From: Alkaliphilus flagellatus
GTDB taxonomy: Bacteria > Bacillota > Clostridia > Peptostreptococcales > Natronincolaceae
Assembly: GCF_018919215.1 (NCBI RefSeq)
Contig: NZ_JAHLQK010000007.1
Span: 1-64,000, forward strand
Length of the DNA: 64,000 bases
Direction: 5' to 3'
The translations under genes were made by a program, and so were the position numbers. The stretch's first letter is position 1; every line of letters begins with the position of its first letter. The notes beneath the pieces were generated by a model that saw only the letters and a program-made list of their open reading frames with translations, did not search any database and was not told the origin of the DNA. Below, in pieces: positions 19,819 to 28,533 of this stretch.

Positions 19819-21348
19819 ATGATAAAACGAGCTTTAATAAGCGTTTCTAATAAAGAAGGAATTGTGGAATTAGCAAAAAAACTTGTAGACTTAAATATAG
19901 AAATACTTTCAACAGGTGGTACAGCAAAGCTATTAAGAGAAGCAAAAGTTGAAGTAAAGGATGTTTCAGATATAACAGGCTTTCCAGAATGCCTAGATGG
20001 AAGGGTAAAAACCTTACATCCTTCAGTACATGGTGGAATACTAGCTATTAGAAGTAATAATGAGCATATGCAGACACTAGAAAACTTAAATATTAGATCT
20101 ATAGATTTAGTTATAATTAACCTATATCCCTTTAAAGAGACAATTTTAAAAGAAGGTGTACAGTTAGAGGAAGCAATTGAAAACATAGATATTGGAGGCC
20201 CTACAATGTTGAGGGCAGCAGCAAAAAACTATAATGATGTGACTGTAGTAATAGATCCAATGGATTATGATGTGATCATTGAAGAAATAAAAAACAAGGG
20301 GAATACTAGCACAGAAACAAGATATAATCTTGCGTTAAAAGTATTTGAGCATACAGCACATTATGATAGCTTAATAGCTAATTATTTGCGAAAAAAATCT
20401 GACATATTTCCTGAATATTTGACTTTAACTTATGAAAAAGTACAAGATCTGCGTTATGGAGAAAATCCACATCAAATGGCAGCATTTTATAAAGAAGTGG
20501 GTAATAACAAAGCTACATTAGTAGATGGAATTCAGATTCAAGGTAAGGAGCTATCCTTTAATAATATTAATGACGCAAACGGGGCATTAGAGTTGTTAAA
20601 GGAATTCGAAGAGCCAACAGTAGTGGCAGTAAAGCATACCAATCCTTGTGGCGTAGCATCTGGTAAAGATATTGACGAAGCTTGGGAGAAGGCCTACAGT
20701 GCCGATCCACTTTCAATATTTGGTGGTATTATTGCAGCCAACAGGCCTATTACAAAAAAAATAGCTGACTCTATGAAGGAAATTTTTCTCGAAGTAGTTA
20801 TCGCCCCAGATTTTACAGAAGAAGCATTAAAAGTATTTGAAGAGAAAAAAAATCTTCGTTTAATTAAAATAGAAAATATATGTAGTCATTCTAAAGAACA
20901 ATGGCAGATAAAGAAAGTACAGGGTGGTATTTTAGTGCAGGAAGAGAATAATACCCTAATAAAGGAACTAAAAGTAGTAACCAATACAGCCCCAAATGAA
21001 GAAGAACATCAAGACTTGGTATTCGCCTTTAAGATAGTAAAACATGTAAAATCAAATGCTATTGTCTTAGTAAAAAACAAACAAACATTAGCTATAGGAC
21101 CAGGTCAGACAAGTCGAATTTGGGCATTGCAAAACGCTATTGGAAATAGTGCCCACTCTCTTGAAGGAAGTGTTTTAGCATCAGATGCTTTCTTTCCATT
21201 TAGAGATTGTGTAGATGAGGCAGCAAAGGCAGGAGTTAGTGCTATTATTCAACCTGGCGGATCTATTAAAGATAATACATCTATTGAAGCTTGTAATGAA
21301 CACGGTATTTCTATGGTGTTTACGGGAATGAGACATTTTAAACATTAA
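19819..21348 (+). CDS. purH: Bifunctional AICAR formyltransferase/IMP cyclohydrolase
   Basis: PurH performs the last two steps to IMP. The N-terminal MGS-like cyclohydrolase domain shows STGGTAKLL and DGRVKTLHP. The C-terminal formyltransferase domain shows [16 protein letters not shown] and [12 protein letters not shown] 19819 (509 aa) has GAGGGG 8 bases upstream; GTG 19810 lies within that site and is rejected. Confidence 0.96.
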   Translation: MIKRALISVSNKEGIVELAKKLVDLNIEILSTGGTAKLLREAKVEVKDVSDITGFPECLDGRVKTLHPSVHGGILAIRSNNEHMQTLENLNIRSIDLVIINLYPFKETILKEGVQLEEAIENIDIGGPTMLRAAAKNYNDVTVVIDPMDYDVIIEEIKNKGNTSTETRYNLALKVFEHTAHYDSLIANYLRKKSDIFPEYLTLTYEKVQDLRYGENPHQMAAFYKEVGNNKATLVDGIQIQGKELSFNNINDANGALELLKEFEEPTVVAVKHTNPCGVASGKDIDEAWEKAYSADPLSIFGGIIAANRPITKKIADSMKEIFLEVVIAPDFTEEALKVFEEKKNLRLIKIENICSHSKEQWQIKKVQGGILVQEENNTLIKELKVVTNTAPNEEEHQDLVFAFKIVKHVKSNAIVLVKNKQTLAIGPGQTSRIWALQNAIGNSAHSLEGSVLASDAFFPFRDCVDEAAKAGVSAIIQPGGSIKDNTSIEACNEHGISMVFTGMRHFKH

Positions 21349-21368
21349 TTTGAAAAAGGGGTGGGAAG

Positions 21369-22622
21369 ATGAAGCTATTAGTAATAGGTGGTGGTGGCAG
21401 AGAACACGCTATGGTTTGGAAACTAAGCCAAAGCCCTCTAGTTACAGAAATTTTTTGTGCTCCTGGAAATGCTGGTATAGGTAAAATTGCTAAAAATGTT
21501 GATATTTCTTCTAATAATATAGATAAACTTGTAGAATTTTCTCTTGAAATGAATATTGATCTGATTATAGTAGGACCAGAAGAGCCTTTAGTAGAAGGCA
21601 TAGTCGACACTTTTAGGCAAAATAATTTAAAAGTTATAGGTCCAACTAAGCAGGCGGCACAACTTGAAGGAAGTAAAGCCTTTGCTAAGGATTTTATGAA
21701 AAAATATGATATTCCTACAGCACAGTATCATGAAGTTACCACCTTTGAAGAAGCAAAACTAGTTATAGAAGGATATTCCTATCCTGTAGTAGTTAAGGCT
21801 GATGGGTTGGCAGCAGGTAAGGGAGTATTTATTTGCGAAAATAAAGAAGAAGCCTTAAGGGTGATAAAACAATTATTAGATGACAAAATATTAGGAGATG
21901 CTGGTAAAAGTATAGTTATAGAAGAGTTTTTAAAGGGTACAGAGACTTCTATATTATGTTTTGTAGATGGACATACCATTATTCCTATGGTAAGTAGCCA
22001 AGATCATAAAAGAGCTTTTGATGGGGATAATGGACCGAATACTGGGGGAATGGGTACTTATTCTCCTAACTATGTGTATACAGAAGAAATTGCAAAACAG
22101 GTAGAGAAAGAAATTTTATATCCTACATTAATTGGTATACAACAGGAGAAAATGGATTATAGAGGGATTATTTTTATAGGACTTATGATTACAGAAGATG
22201 GTCCAAAGGTTTTAGAATATAATGTGCGTTTTGGAGATCCTGAAACACAAGTAGTACTGCCTAGATTAAAAACTGATTTAATAGAAATATTTGATAATAT
22301 AATAGATAGAAAATTAAAAGATACAGATATTCAATGGAGTGAAGATGGAGTGGTTTGTGTTATACTAGCCTCTGGAGGATATCCAAATAAATATGAAAAT
22401 GGATTAGAGATTACAGGTTTAGATGCAATCGAGAATGAACTATTAATATTTCATTCTGGCACAATAGAAAATGAAAATAAAATTGTGACAAAGGGTGGTA
22501 GAGTTTTAGGTGTAGTAGGTATAGATAAAAATATACAAGAGGCTAGAGAAAAAGTTTATGCTAATATAGATAAAATTAGATTTAAAGGAAGTTTTTATCG
22601 TAAAGATATAGGAATTAAATAG
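21369..22622 (+). CDS. purD: Phosphoribosylamine-glycine ligase
   Basis: PurD joins glycine to phosphoribosylamine with ATP. The 417-aa ATP-grasp protein shows GGGGREHAM, FCAPGNAGI, KADGLAAGKGV and NVRFGDPETQ. It is the last gene of the pur cluster and is followed by a long terminator. purB and purC are not found in this window. Confidence 0.96.
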   Translation: MKLLVIGGGGREHAMVWKLSQSPLVTEIFCAPGNAGIGKIAKNVDISSNNIDKLVEFSLEMNIDLIIVGPEEPLVEGIVDTFRQNNLKVIGPTKQAAQLEGSKAFAKDFMKKYDIPTAQYHEVTTFEEAKLVIEGYSYPVVVKADGLAAGKGVFICENKEEALRVIKQLLDDKILGDAGKSIVIEEFLKGTETSILCFVDGHTIIPMVSSQDHKRAFDGDNGPNTGGMGTYSPNYVYTEEIAKQVEKEILYPTLIGIQQEKMDYRGIIFIGLMITEDGPKVLEYNVRFGDPETQVVLPRLKTDLIEIFDNIIDRKLKDTDIQWSEDGVVCVILASGGYPNKYENGLEITGLDAIENELLIFHSGTIENENKIVTKGGRVLGVVGIDKNIQEAREKVYANIDKIRFKGSFYRKDIGIK

Positions 22623-22627
22623 TTAAA

Positions 22628-22713
22628 ATGCCATAACTTTAAACAATTTTAAAATGGATATCTAACATATTTTTTACGGTATATGTTGGATATCCATTTT
22701 CTTAAATTATGGC
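22628..22713 (+). terminator. Long bidirectional terminator between purD and the 67-aa gene
   Basis: A 20-bp inner stem (22651-22670 with 22681-22700, one G-U) and an outer pair GCCATAA/TTATGGC enclose it. It can end both convergent genes. Confidence 0.82.
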
Positions 22714-22917
22714 TTAATGTTGTTTGTTTATACCACCAATAATCTTATCCCATTCTTCTTGATAAAAATGCTTAGAATCCAAAGCATCAATATCTTTTAC
22801 CATATCTAGTGGCATTACTAATGGATTAATTGTTTTTTCTATTACTTTAAATGCATCTGCATTATATGTTTCATTAATTAGATCTTTAGGATTGTTATAA
22901 TACTTTCTTTTTTTCAT
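22714..22917 (-). CDS. Small hypothetical protein (67 aa)
   Basis: ATG 22917 is preceded by AAGGA at about 10 bases; an in-frame GTG three codons earlier is too close to that site. The product starts MKKRKYYNN and is mixed charged/hydrophobic with no signal peptide, membrane helix or Cys. I do not recognise it. It stands alone, convergent to purD. Confidence 0.6.
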   Translation of the reverse strand: MKKRKYYNNPKDLINETYNADAFKVIEKTINPLVMPLDMVKDIDALDSKHFYQEEWDKIIGGINKQH

Positions 22918-23099
22918 AATTATCACATCCTTGTATATTTAGGCTGATCATAATTAGTATGTGTAAAATATAATAAAAATAAAAATGAAAAAATTACAAA
23001 AAATTTAGAGGAATTCTAAGAAAAATGTCTAATAATTATGAAAGGATACTTATTGTCAATATGTAATATTTTTTAATATAAAATGTGGGGGAGAAAGTT

Positions 23100-23891
23100 A
23101 TGAGAATAGCAATTATTGGTGGTGGTCAAGGAGGACGTTCGATTTTAAGTACTCTTATGAAAATGCAGGAAATTGAAATTGCTGGTATAGTAGACATAGA
23201 TGAAAATGCTCCTGGAATTCAGTTGGCGAAAAATTTAGGAGTATATTATACTGACAGCATTCAAGAAATACTATCAAAAAGAGTTGACTTAATTATCGAA
23301 GTAACTGGAAGTAACAAGGTAGCTGATGAAATTAATATGCACAATGTCCATAATGCAGAAATTATTCGCAGTCAAGCAGCTAAATTAATGACCATTCTTG
23401 TAGGCAATGAGGAAAAGCTTACTGGCCAATTGGAAATGCAAATGAACGAAATAAGAAATATTAGTAATGTAACATCAAGTAGCGTAATGAAAATGCATGA
23501 GAGTATTTCCCAGACTACTACACTTAGTAATACATTAAATGACTTTGCTGATAGAACTATACAGCATGTAAAAGAGACAGACAAGATTATTCAATTTATG
23601 AATAAAATTACTCAACAGACAAATATTTTAGGGTTAAATGCGTCCATTGAAGCTGCTAGAGCCGGAGAACATGGAAGAGGATTTTCTATTGTTGCTAAAG
23701 AGGTACAAAAACTTGCGACTAATAGTGAAGACTTTACAAAGAAAATAGCAGAAATATTAAGCAAGATTAGTGACGAAGTATTTTCTATTAATACGGAAAT
23801 TGAGCAGCTTAATACTATATCTCAAAACCAACATCAAATGGGAGCAGAATTACAAACAGCAGTTGCAGAGCTCGCTGCTTCTTTAAAATAA
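23100..23891 (+). CDS. Soluble chemotaxis-type protein with N-terminal Rossmann domain
   Basis: Residues 1-~100 form a dinucleotide-binding domain ([31 protein letters not shown]). Residues ~110-263 form an MCP signalling tip with [32 protein letters not shown]. There is no membrane segment. The protein would report NAD(P)(H) or redox state to CheA, or to a non-chemotactic partner; that is inference. ATG 23100 follows GGGGGAG; GTG 23085 is less likely. No che genes are adjacent. Confidence 0.85.
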   Translation: MRIAIIGGGQGGRSILSTLMKMQEIEIAGIVDIDENAPGIQLAKNLGVYYTDSIQEILSKRVDLIIEVTGSNKVADEINMHNVHNAEIIRSQAAKLMTILVGNEEKLTGQLEMQMNEIRNISNVTSSSVMKMHESISQTTTLSNTLNDFADRTIQHVKETDKIIQFMNKITQQTNILGLNASIEAARAGEHGRGFSIVAKEVQKLATNSEDFTKKIAEILSKISDEVFSINTEIEQLNTISQNQHQMGAELQTAVAELAASLK

Positions 23892-23904
23892 GGTGTAGAT
23901 AAAT

Positions 23905-23940
23905 AAAAAAATGATGGTATACTATACCATCATTTTTTTA
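23905..23940 (+). terminator. Bidirectional terminator between the Rossmann-MCP gene and metQ
   Basis: AAAAAATGATGGTATA pairs with TATACCATCATTTTTT, giving T runs in both directions for the two convergent genes. Confidence 0.88.
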
Positions 23941-23950
23941 TTTAAGTTAC

Positions 23951-24787
23951 CTAAAATGCAGGAATAATTGCACCCTTATATTTTTCATTAATAAAGTTCT
24001 TTACTTCAGGTGAGTTAAGAGCCTTTACTAGTTTCTGTATGCTTTCATCATTAGCACTTTCTGATCTAATGGCTAATATGTTGGCATAAGGAGAATCCTC
24101 ATCTTCCAAAATTAATGCATCATTAAGAGGATTTAAATTAGCTTCTAAAGCATAATTGGTATTTATAATTGCAGCATCTGTATCACCTAAAGATACTGGT
24201 AGTTGTGGAGCATCTAGAGCAATGAAAGATAGGTTTTTTGGATTATCAACAATATCATTTTCTGTTGCTTCTAAACCTGCATTTTCGTCTAATTTAATAA
24301 TTCCATATTTCTCAAGAAGAAGTAAAGCTCTACCTCCATTAGTAGGGTCATTAGGAATTGCAATTTTAGCTCCATTCTTAAGATCTTCAATTTTATCTAA
24401 CTTTTTAGAGTAAAGTCCTAGAGGCTCAATATGAACTTTAGTAGCTGCTTCTAGTTTAATATTATGGCTATTAACAAAGGAGTCCATGTAAGGAGCGTGT
24501 TGAAAAAAGTTAGCGTCGATTTCCTTGTCGTTAAGAGCTAAATTTGGAAGCACATAGTCAGTAAATTCCACAATTTTAAGTTCAACACCCTCTTTCTCTA
24601 GTATAGGTTGAACAATTTTTAATATTTCTGCATGGGGTTCAGGGGTAGCACCAATATTTAATACATTAGCTGTAGTTTCTTCTTCGTTATTTGAAGCAGT
24701 ATTGTTAGCTGGAGCTTTTCCACAGCTACTTAGTATTAAAGATAAAATAATAATTCCTACAATAGATAGTACAATATTTTTTTTCAT
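23951..24787 (-). CDS. metQ: Methionine ABC transporter substrate-binding lipoprotein
   Basis: This 278-aa NlpA/MetQ-family protein has a signal peptide ending in the lipobox LSSCGKA. Family motifs include LNIGATPEPHAEIL, DANFFQHAPYMDSF and IPNDPTNGGRAL. It binds methionine outside the cell and delivers it to MetI. Last gene of metNIQ under the SAM riboswitch; six bases separate it from metI. Confidence 0.94.
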   Translation of the reverse strand: MKKNIVLSIVGIIILSLILSSCGKAPANNTASNNEEETTANVLNIGATPEPHAEILKIVQPILEKEGVELKIVEFTDYVLPNLALNDKEIDANFFQHAPYMDSFVNSHNIKLEAATKVHIEPLGLYSKKLDKIEDLKNGAKIAIPNDPTNGGRALLLLEKYGIIKLDENAGLEATENDIVDNPKNLSFIALDAPQLPVSLGDTDAAIINTNYALEANLNPLNDALILEDEDSPYANILAIRSESANDESIQKLVKALNSPEVKNFINEKYKGAIIPAF

Positions 24788-24793
24788 TTTTAA

Positions 24794-25444
24794 TTACCTC
24801 CTATTAATTTGTTTTGATATAAAGTTGCCGCTAAATTGTATGATTTGAACTATTACTATCAATAGTAATACGGTCCAAATCATAATTTCCTTATCAAATC
24901 TATGATATCCATACCTAATTGCTAAATCTCCTAGTCCACCTCCTCCTACTGCTCCTGCCATGGCGGAATACCCTATAACGTTGACAAGGGTAATTGTAAT
25001 ACCTAAAACAATGGCTGGCATGCTCTCTGGAATTAAAACCTTACATATTATTTGAATAGGGGTAGCCCCCATTGCCTGAGATGCCTCAATAATTCCCCAA
25101 TTAACTTCTAGTAGTGCATTTTCGATAACCCTTGCATAAAACGGTATAGTGGCTACTGTCAAAGGTACTATAGCTGCCTTTGTGCCTATAGATGTACCAA
25201 CTATTAGCCTAGTAAAGGGTATAATAGAAATCATTAATATAATAAATGGAAAAGAACGTCCAAAGTTTACTATATAAGAAAGGGTTCGATGTAAAATATT
25301 ATTTTCTAAAATGTGTTTTTTTCTTGTGGAAACTAACAAAACTCCAATAGGAGTACCTATTAATACTGCAAATAATGTTGTAATTGAAACCATAAAAAGG
25401 GTTTGTTTAAATGCAGGTACAATTAATGTAATAAGTCTTGACAC
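24794..25444 (-). CDS. metI: Methionine ABC transporter permease
   Basis: This 216-aa protein has five or six hydrophobic segments and the EAA loop (ENALLEVNWGIIEASQAMGA) that docks on MetN. GTG at 25444 shares one base with the metN stop (TAGTG) and is preceded by AGGTAGGTG, so translation is coupled. Confidence 0.94.
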   Translation of the reverse strand: MSRLITLIVPAFKQTLFMVSITTLFAVLIGTPIGVLLVSTRKKHILENNILHRTLSYIVNFGRSFPFIILMISIIPFTRLIVGTSIGTKAAIVPLTVATIPFYARVIENALLEVNWGIIEASQAMGATPIQIICKVLIPESMPAIVLGITITLVNVIGYSAMAGAVGGGGLGDLAIRYGYHRFDKEIMIWTVLLLIVIVQIIQFSGNFISKQINRR

Positions 25445-26241
25445 TATAAAACACCTACCTTTTTTGTTTTAAATAATTTAATAGATTCTTTAATATAAGT
25501 ATTACTATCATTTTTATCTAATAAAAGCCTTGTATATGGATTTTGTGGAGATGAAAACACTTTGTTTACAGGGCCTTCCTCCACTATACTTCCGTCTTGT
25601 AATACTGCAACTCTATGACATATTTGCTCTATAACTTCCATTTGATGGGTTATTAACACTATAGTCACACCTAATCTTCCATTTATTTCCTTTAATAATT
25701 CTAGAATGCTTCTACTAGTAATTGGGTCTAGGGCAGAAGTAGACTCATCACTTAAAAGTATTTGTGGATTTGTTGCAAGTGCCCTAGCTATTGCTATACG
25801 CTGCCTTTGACCACCGCTAAGCTGAGACGGATAATGGTTTTTCTTATCGGCGAGATCTACCAAATTAAGCAATTCCTCTATTCGTTTGTTTCGCTCTTGT
25901 TTTTTAACACCAGCTAATTCTAAGGGATATGCTATATTATCAAAAACATTTCTGCTACTTAATAGATTGTAGTGTTGAAAAATCATACCTATATTCTTTC
26001 TTTCCTCTCTAAGTAGAGATGTAGATAGATTGGTTAAATTAACATTATTAACCCATACCTCTCCATAAGTTGGTTTTTCTAACAAATTTATACAACGAAT
26101 AAGTGTAGACTTTCCAGCACCACTAACTCCCATTATCCCGTATATTTCACCCTTTTTGATATTTAAAGAAATATTTTTAATGGCCAAAACATTACCTTCC
26201 TTAGCCTCATATATCTTTGTAATATTGTTTAGATTTATCAT
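25444..26241 (-). CDS. metN: Methionine ABC transporter ATP-binding protein (short form)
   Basis: MetN powers methionine uptake. Walker A GVSGAGKST, signature LSGGQRQRIAIARAL, Walker B ILLSDEST and the switch His in LITHQME are intact. At 265 aa it lacks the ~80-residue C-terminal NIL domain that gives methionine trans-inhibition in MetN of E. coli. The frame ends in a coupled stop with metI, so this is a short form, not a visible frameshift. GAGGTG precedes the ATG. Confidence 0.92.
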   Translation of the reverse strand: MINLNNITKIYEAKEGNVLAIKNISLNIKKGEIYGIMGVSGAGKSTLIRCINLLEKPTYGEVWVNNVNLTNLSTSLLREERKNIGMIFQHYNLLSSRNVFDNIAYPLELAGVKKQERNKRIEELLNLVDLADKKNHYPSQLSGGQRQRIAIARALATNPQILLSDESTSALDPITSRSILELLKEINGRLGVTIVLITHQMEVIEQICHRVAVLQDGSIVEEGPVNKVFSSPQNPYTRLLLDKNDSNTYIKESIKLFKTKKVGVL

Positions 26242-26273
26242 AAAATCACCTCATAAAAGTATTTTAAAGAAAT

Positions 26274-26302
26274 AAAAAAACCTCTTTCAAAATGAAAGAG
26301 GT
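26274..26302 (-). terminator. Terminator of the metNIQ SAM riboswitch
   Basis: On the minus strand AACCTCTTTCA pairs with TGAAAGAGGTT, followed by TTTTTTT. It lies 35-60 bases before metN. Confidence 0.92.
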
Positions 26303-26331
26303 TAACTAATAACATAATAAAATTAGGATTC

Positions 26332-26438
26332 CTCTCTCATCTCTCAACACAATTGTGTTGCTGGAATTAGCACCTTCGACTAAAGTCGTGGTTGCCGGGT
26401 TTCATCGGGCCAGTCCCTCCACCTCTCTGGATAAGAGT
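26332..26438 (-). ncRNA. SAM-I (S-box) riboswitch aptamer
   Basis: The minus strand shows CTCTTATC, AGAGAGGTGGAGGGACTGG, CCCGATGAAACCCGGCAACC, GGTGCTAATTCC and closing GAGATGAGAG, the full S-box signature. SAM binding should form the downstream terminator and shut off methionine uptake. Confidence 0.97.
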
Positions 26439-26463
26439 TTTCGTATTATTTAATTTAAAGTTT

Positions 26464-26492
26464 ATTATATTGCCCTTTTTAATTAATGTCAA
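26464..26492 (-). promoter_or_regulatory. Sigma-A promoter of metNIQ
   Basis: Perfect TTGACA and TATAAT hexamers separated by 17 bases on the minus strand, about 25 bases before the aptamer. The promoter lies right after the dapG stop, so metNIQ is a separate unit. Confidence 0.92.
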
Positions 26493-26506
26493 GTATTTTT
26501 TAAAAA

Positions 26507-27730
26507 TTATTGATTTAGATTAAAAGCATCATGTAGTAGGTTTACAGCCTTATTTGCATCCTCTTCTTTAATTAGACAGGAAATAGTAGCATGAGAATCT
26601 GAACTTTGTAGTATTCTAATATTTTCTTTAGATAGGGCTGTAACTATAGTTGCCATTACACCAGGAATACCAGTAATCCTACTACCAATAATTGTAACTT
26701 TGCTACAGGCATTTAAAATATTATATTTGAATTGAAATTTATCCATTAATCTTTTTGTTAAATCTATTTGGTTTTCATCTATAGTAAAAACTTTTTTATC
26801 TATAAAAAAATTTATCATATCGATACTTATATTAGCATCAGCTAAAGAGGAAAATAATATGCTATCACCTTGTAAACTATCATCCATGGTAATAGAAACT
26901 TGAGAAATATGATTTTTGCTTGTAATTGCTGTCAATAGTTTTCCCTTATTAGGTCGAGTGGAGTATAGTTCTTTGCCTGTATGTGTATAATAATGAATTT
27001 TAGTTCCTGGGTGAGATGACATTGTATTTTTGATTTTTATAGTAAGGTTTCCTTTTTTCGAGATTTCTACCGCTCTAGGATGGATAACTTGAGCACCTTT
27101 GTCTGCCATTTGAAATACTTCTTCATAATTAATTTCATCTATAATTTTTGCATTAGGAACAATATTAGGATCAGCAGTCATAATACCATCAACATCTGTA
27201 TAGATATCTACACTTTCTGCATTAAGTGCAACCCCTAAGGCAGCAGCTGTTGTATCACTACCGCCACGACCTAATGTTGTAATCTCACCTAGCTCAGTAG
27301 CACCTTGAAATCCTGTGACTATTACTATAGCACCATTACTAAGATGCGAAAGTATTTGTTTGTTGTCTATAGCTAGAATTTCTGCATTACCAAAAACAGA
27401 GTCGGTCAAAATACCAGCTTGGGGACCTGTAAGTATCACAACTTTTTCTCCCATTGCTTCTAATTGTGCACCTATTAATGATGAAGATATTATTTCTCCA
27501 CAGGACATTAGTAAATCTAGGGTTTTTAGACTGTGTCCTGGGCAAGTAGAGGATATTAAATCCTTTAAAGTATCAGTTGCATAAGGTTCTCCTTTTCTGC
27601 CCATTGCAGAAAGAACTACTACAACAGATTTGCCTGCTTCTTTACATTTTAGTATTTTGCTTATTACCATTGCTCTTCTATCTTTAGTAGATAATGATGT
27701 TCCTCCGAATTTTTGGACTACTATTTTCAT
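26507..27730 (-). CDS. dapG: Aspartate kinase (DapG-like)
   Basis: This enzyme phosphorylates aspartate, opening the lysine, threonine, methionine and diaminopimelate (peptidoglycan/dipicolinate) branch. The 407-aa protein shows VQKFGGTS, VVVVLSAMGRKG, GRGGSDTTA, YTDVDGIMTADP and two C-terminal ACT domains for feedback control. It resembles Bacillus DapG closely in length and motifs. ATG 27730 follows AGAGGTG; GTG 27739 overlaps that site. Its position upstream of met transport fits the shared pathway. Confidence 0.9.
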   Translation of the reverse strand: MKIVVQKFGGTSLSTKDRRAMVISKILKCKEAGKSVVVVLSAMGRKGEPYATDTLKDLISSTCPGHSLKTLDLLMSCGEIISSSLIGAQLEAMGEKVVILTGPQAGILTDSVFGNAEILAIDNKQILSHLSNGAIVIVTGFQGATELGEITTLGRGGSDTTAAALGVALNAESVDIYTDVDGIMTADPNIVPNAKIIDEINYEEVFQMADKGAQVIHPRAVEISKKGNLTIKIKNTMSSHPGTKIHYYTHTGKELYSTRPNKGKLLTAITSKNHISQVSITMDDSLQGDSILFSSLADANISIDMINFFIDKKVFTIDENQIDLTKRLMDKFQFKYNILNACSKVTIIGSRITGIPGVMATIVTALSKENIRILQSSDSHATISCLIKEEDANKAVNLLHDAFNLNQ

Positions 27731-27855
27731 AAACAACACCTCTGATTTTCAAATTTCATAAACATTCAATCATACATTACATTATGCTGGAGAAATATAA
27801 ATGTTTATCTTTCAATTTAAGTAAATAAAATAGAAAAAACTTATCATAAAAAAGC

Positions 27856-27882
27856 ACAATTCTATTGCTATTTCATAATATG
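27856..27882 (+). promoter_or_regulatory. Sigma-K-like promoter of the 60-aa hydrophobic protein gene
   Basis: AC at 27856-27857, exactly 16 bases, then CATAATATG at 27874-27882. This matches the mother-cell sigma-K pattern AC-N16-CATAnnnT. The same AC-N16-(C/T)ATAATAT arrangement occurs three times at 45.1-45.7 kb before paralogues. Confidence 0.65.
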
Positions 27883-27927
27883 AAGTGAGAAATAAAAGAT
27901 ATTAAATTGAAAGGTGAGGTGCTAAGT

Positions 27928-28110
27928 ATGAGTGAAGCAGGTGTATTATCAAATATTTTTGGTCGAGAAAGCAGCTTATTATTCTTCTTTTTAATACTAG
28001 TGGTTATATTCTGTAACTGTGGTATTTTCAAAGATAGTGGAGATAGCCTATTATTCTTCTTCCTTTTACTAGTCGTATTGTTTTGTGGTAATAGAATTTG
28101 TAGATTTTAA
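27928..28110 (+). CDS. Small hydrophobic Cys-containing protein, family of 45461/45811 (60 aa)
   Basis: GGTGAGGTG precedes ATG 27928. After a short polar start the protein has two near-identical hydrophobic blocks, LLFFFLILVVIFC and LLFFFLLLVVLFC, split by NCGIFKDSGDS. It is nearly identical in this part to the gene at 45811. The sigma-K-like promoter suggests synthesis in the mother cell and a place in spore membrane or coat layers; this is inference. No known domain. Confidence 0.75.
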   Translation: MSEAGVLSNIFGRESSLLFFFLILVVIFCNCGIFKDSGDSLLFFFLLLVVLFCGNRICRF

Positions 28111-28243
28111 TTATTATTTAGTCTAACAATGGTTAAATAATAACCTGTTCTATTAGAAAACATATTATAGATTAGAAAGTTAAAAATATTATTTGGTGGA
28201 AGAGGACTTTGGAGCTGTTAGTTAGCTAAGTTTATATTACGGT

Positions 28244-28278
28244 AAATAAAGAAGGGGAGGGATACCCCTTCTTTATTT
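28244..28278 (+). terminator. Long perfect hairpin downstream of the 60-aa gene
   Basis: AAATAAAGAAGGGG pairs perfectly with CCCCTTCTTTATTT across a 7-nt loop. A 133-base untranslated tail separates it from the stop codon. The region 28111-28530 holds no other gene that I can see. Confidence 0.75.
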
Positions 28279-28533
28279 CGTGAAAACTAATACTTATTGC
28301 GCAATAAATAAGATTAAGAAAGTTAAAAATATAACAAAGTTTTTGATTTTTTCAAAATTATATATGTTTACAGATTTAACAATATATTAGAAAAGATATT
28401 AAAATTCTAACAATTTTTCCTTTTTTGATTATTTCATAATGTCTTTAAACATACGAAAATTGATGTTATAATGATTTTATACAAAATCTAATAAACATAA
28501 GATTGAGAATTGTTTAACAAAGGAGACGAGATG

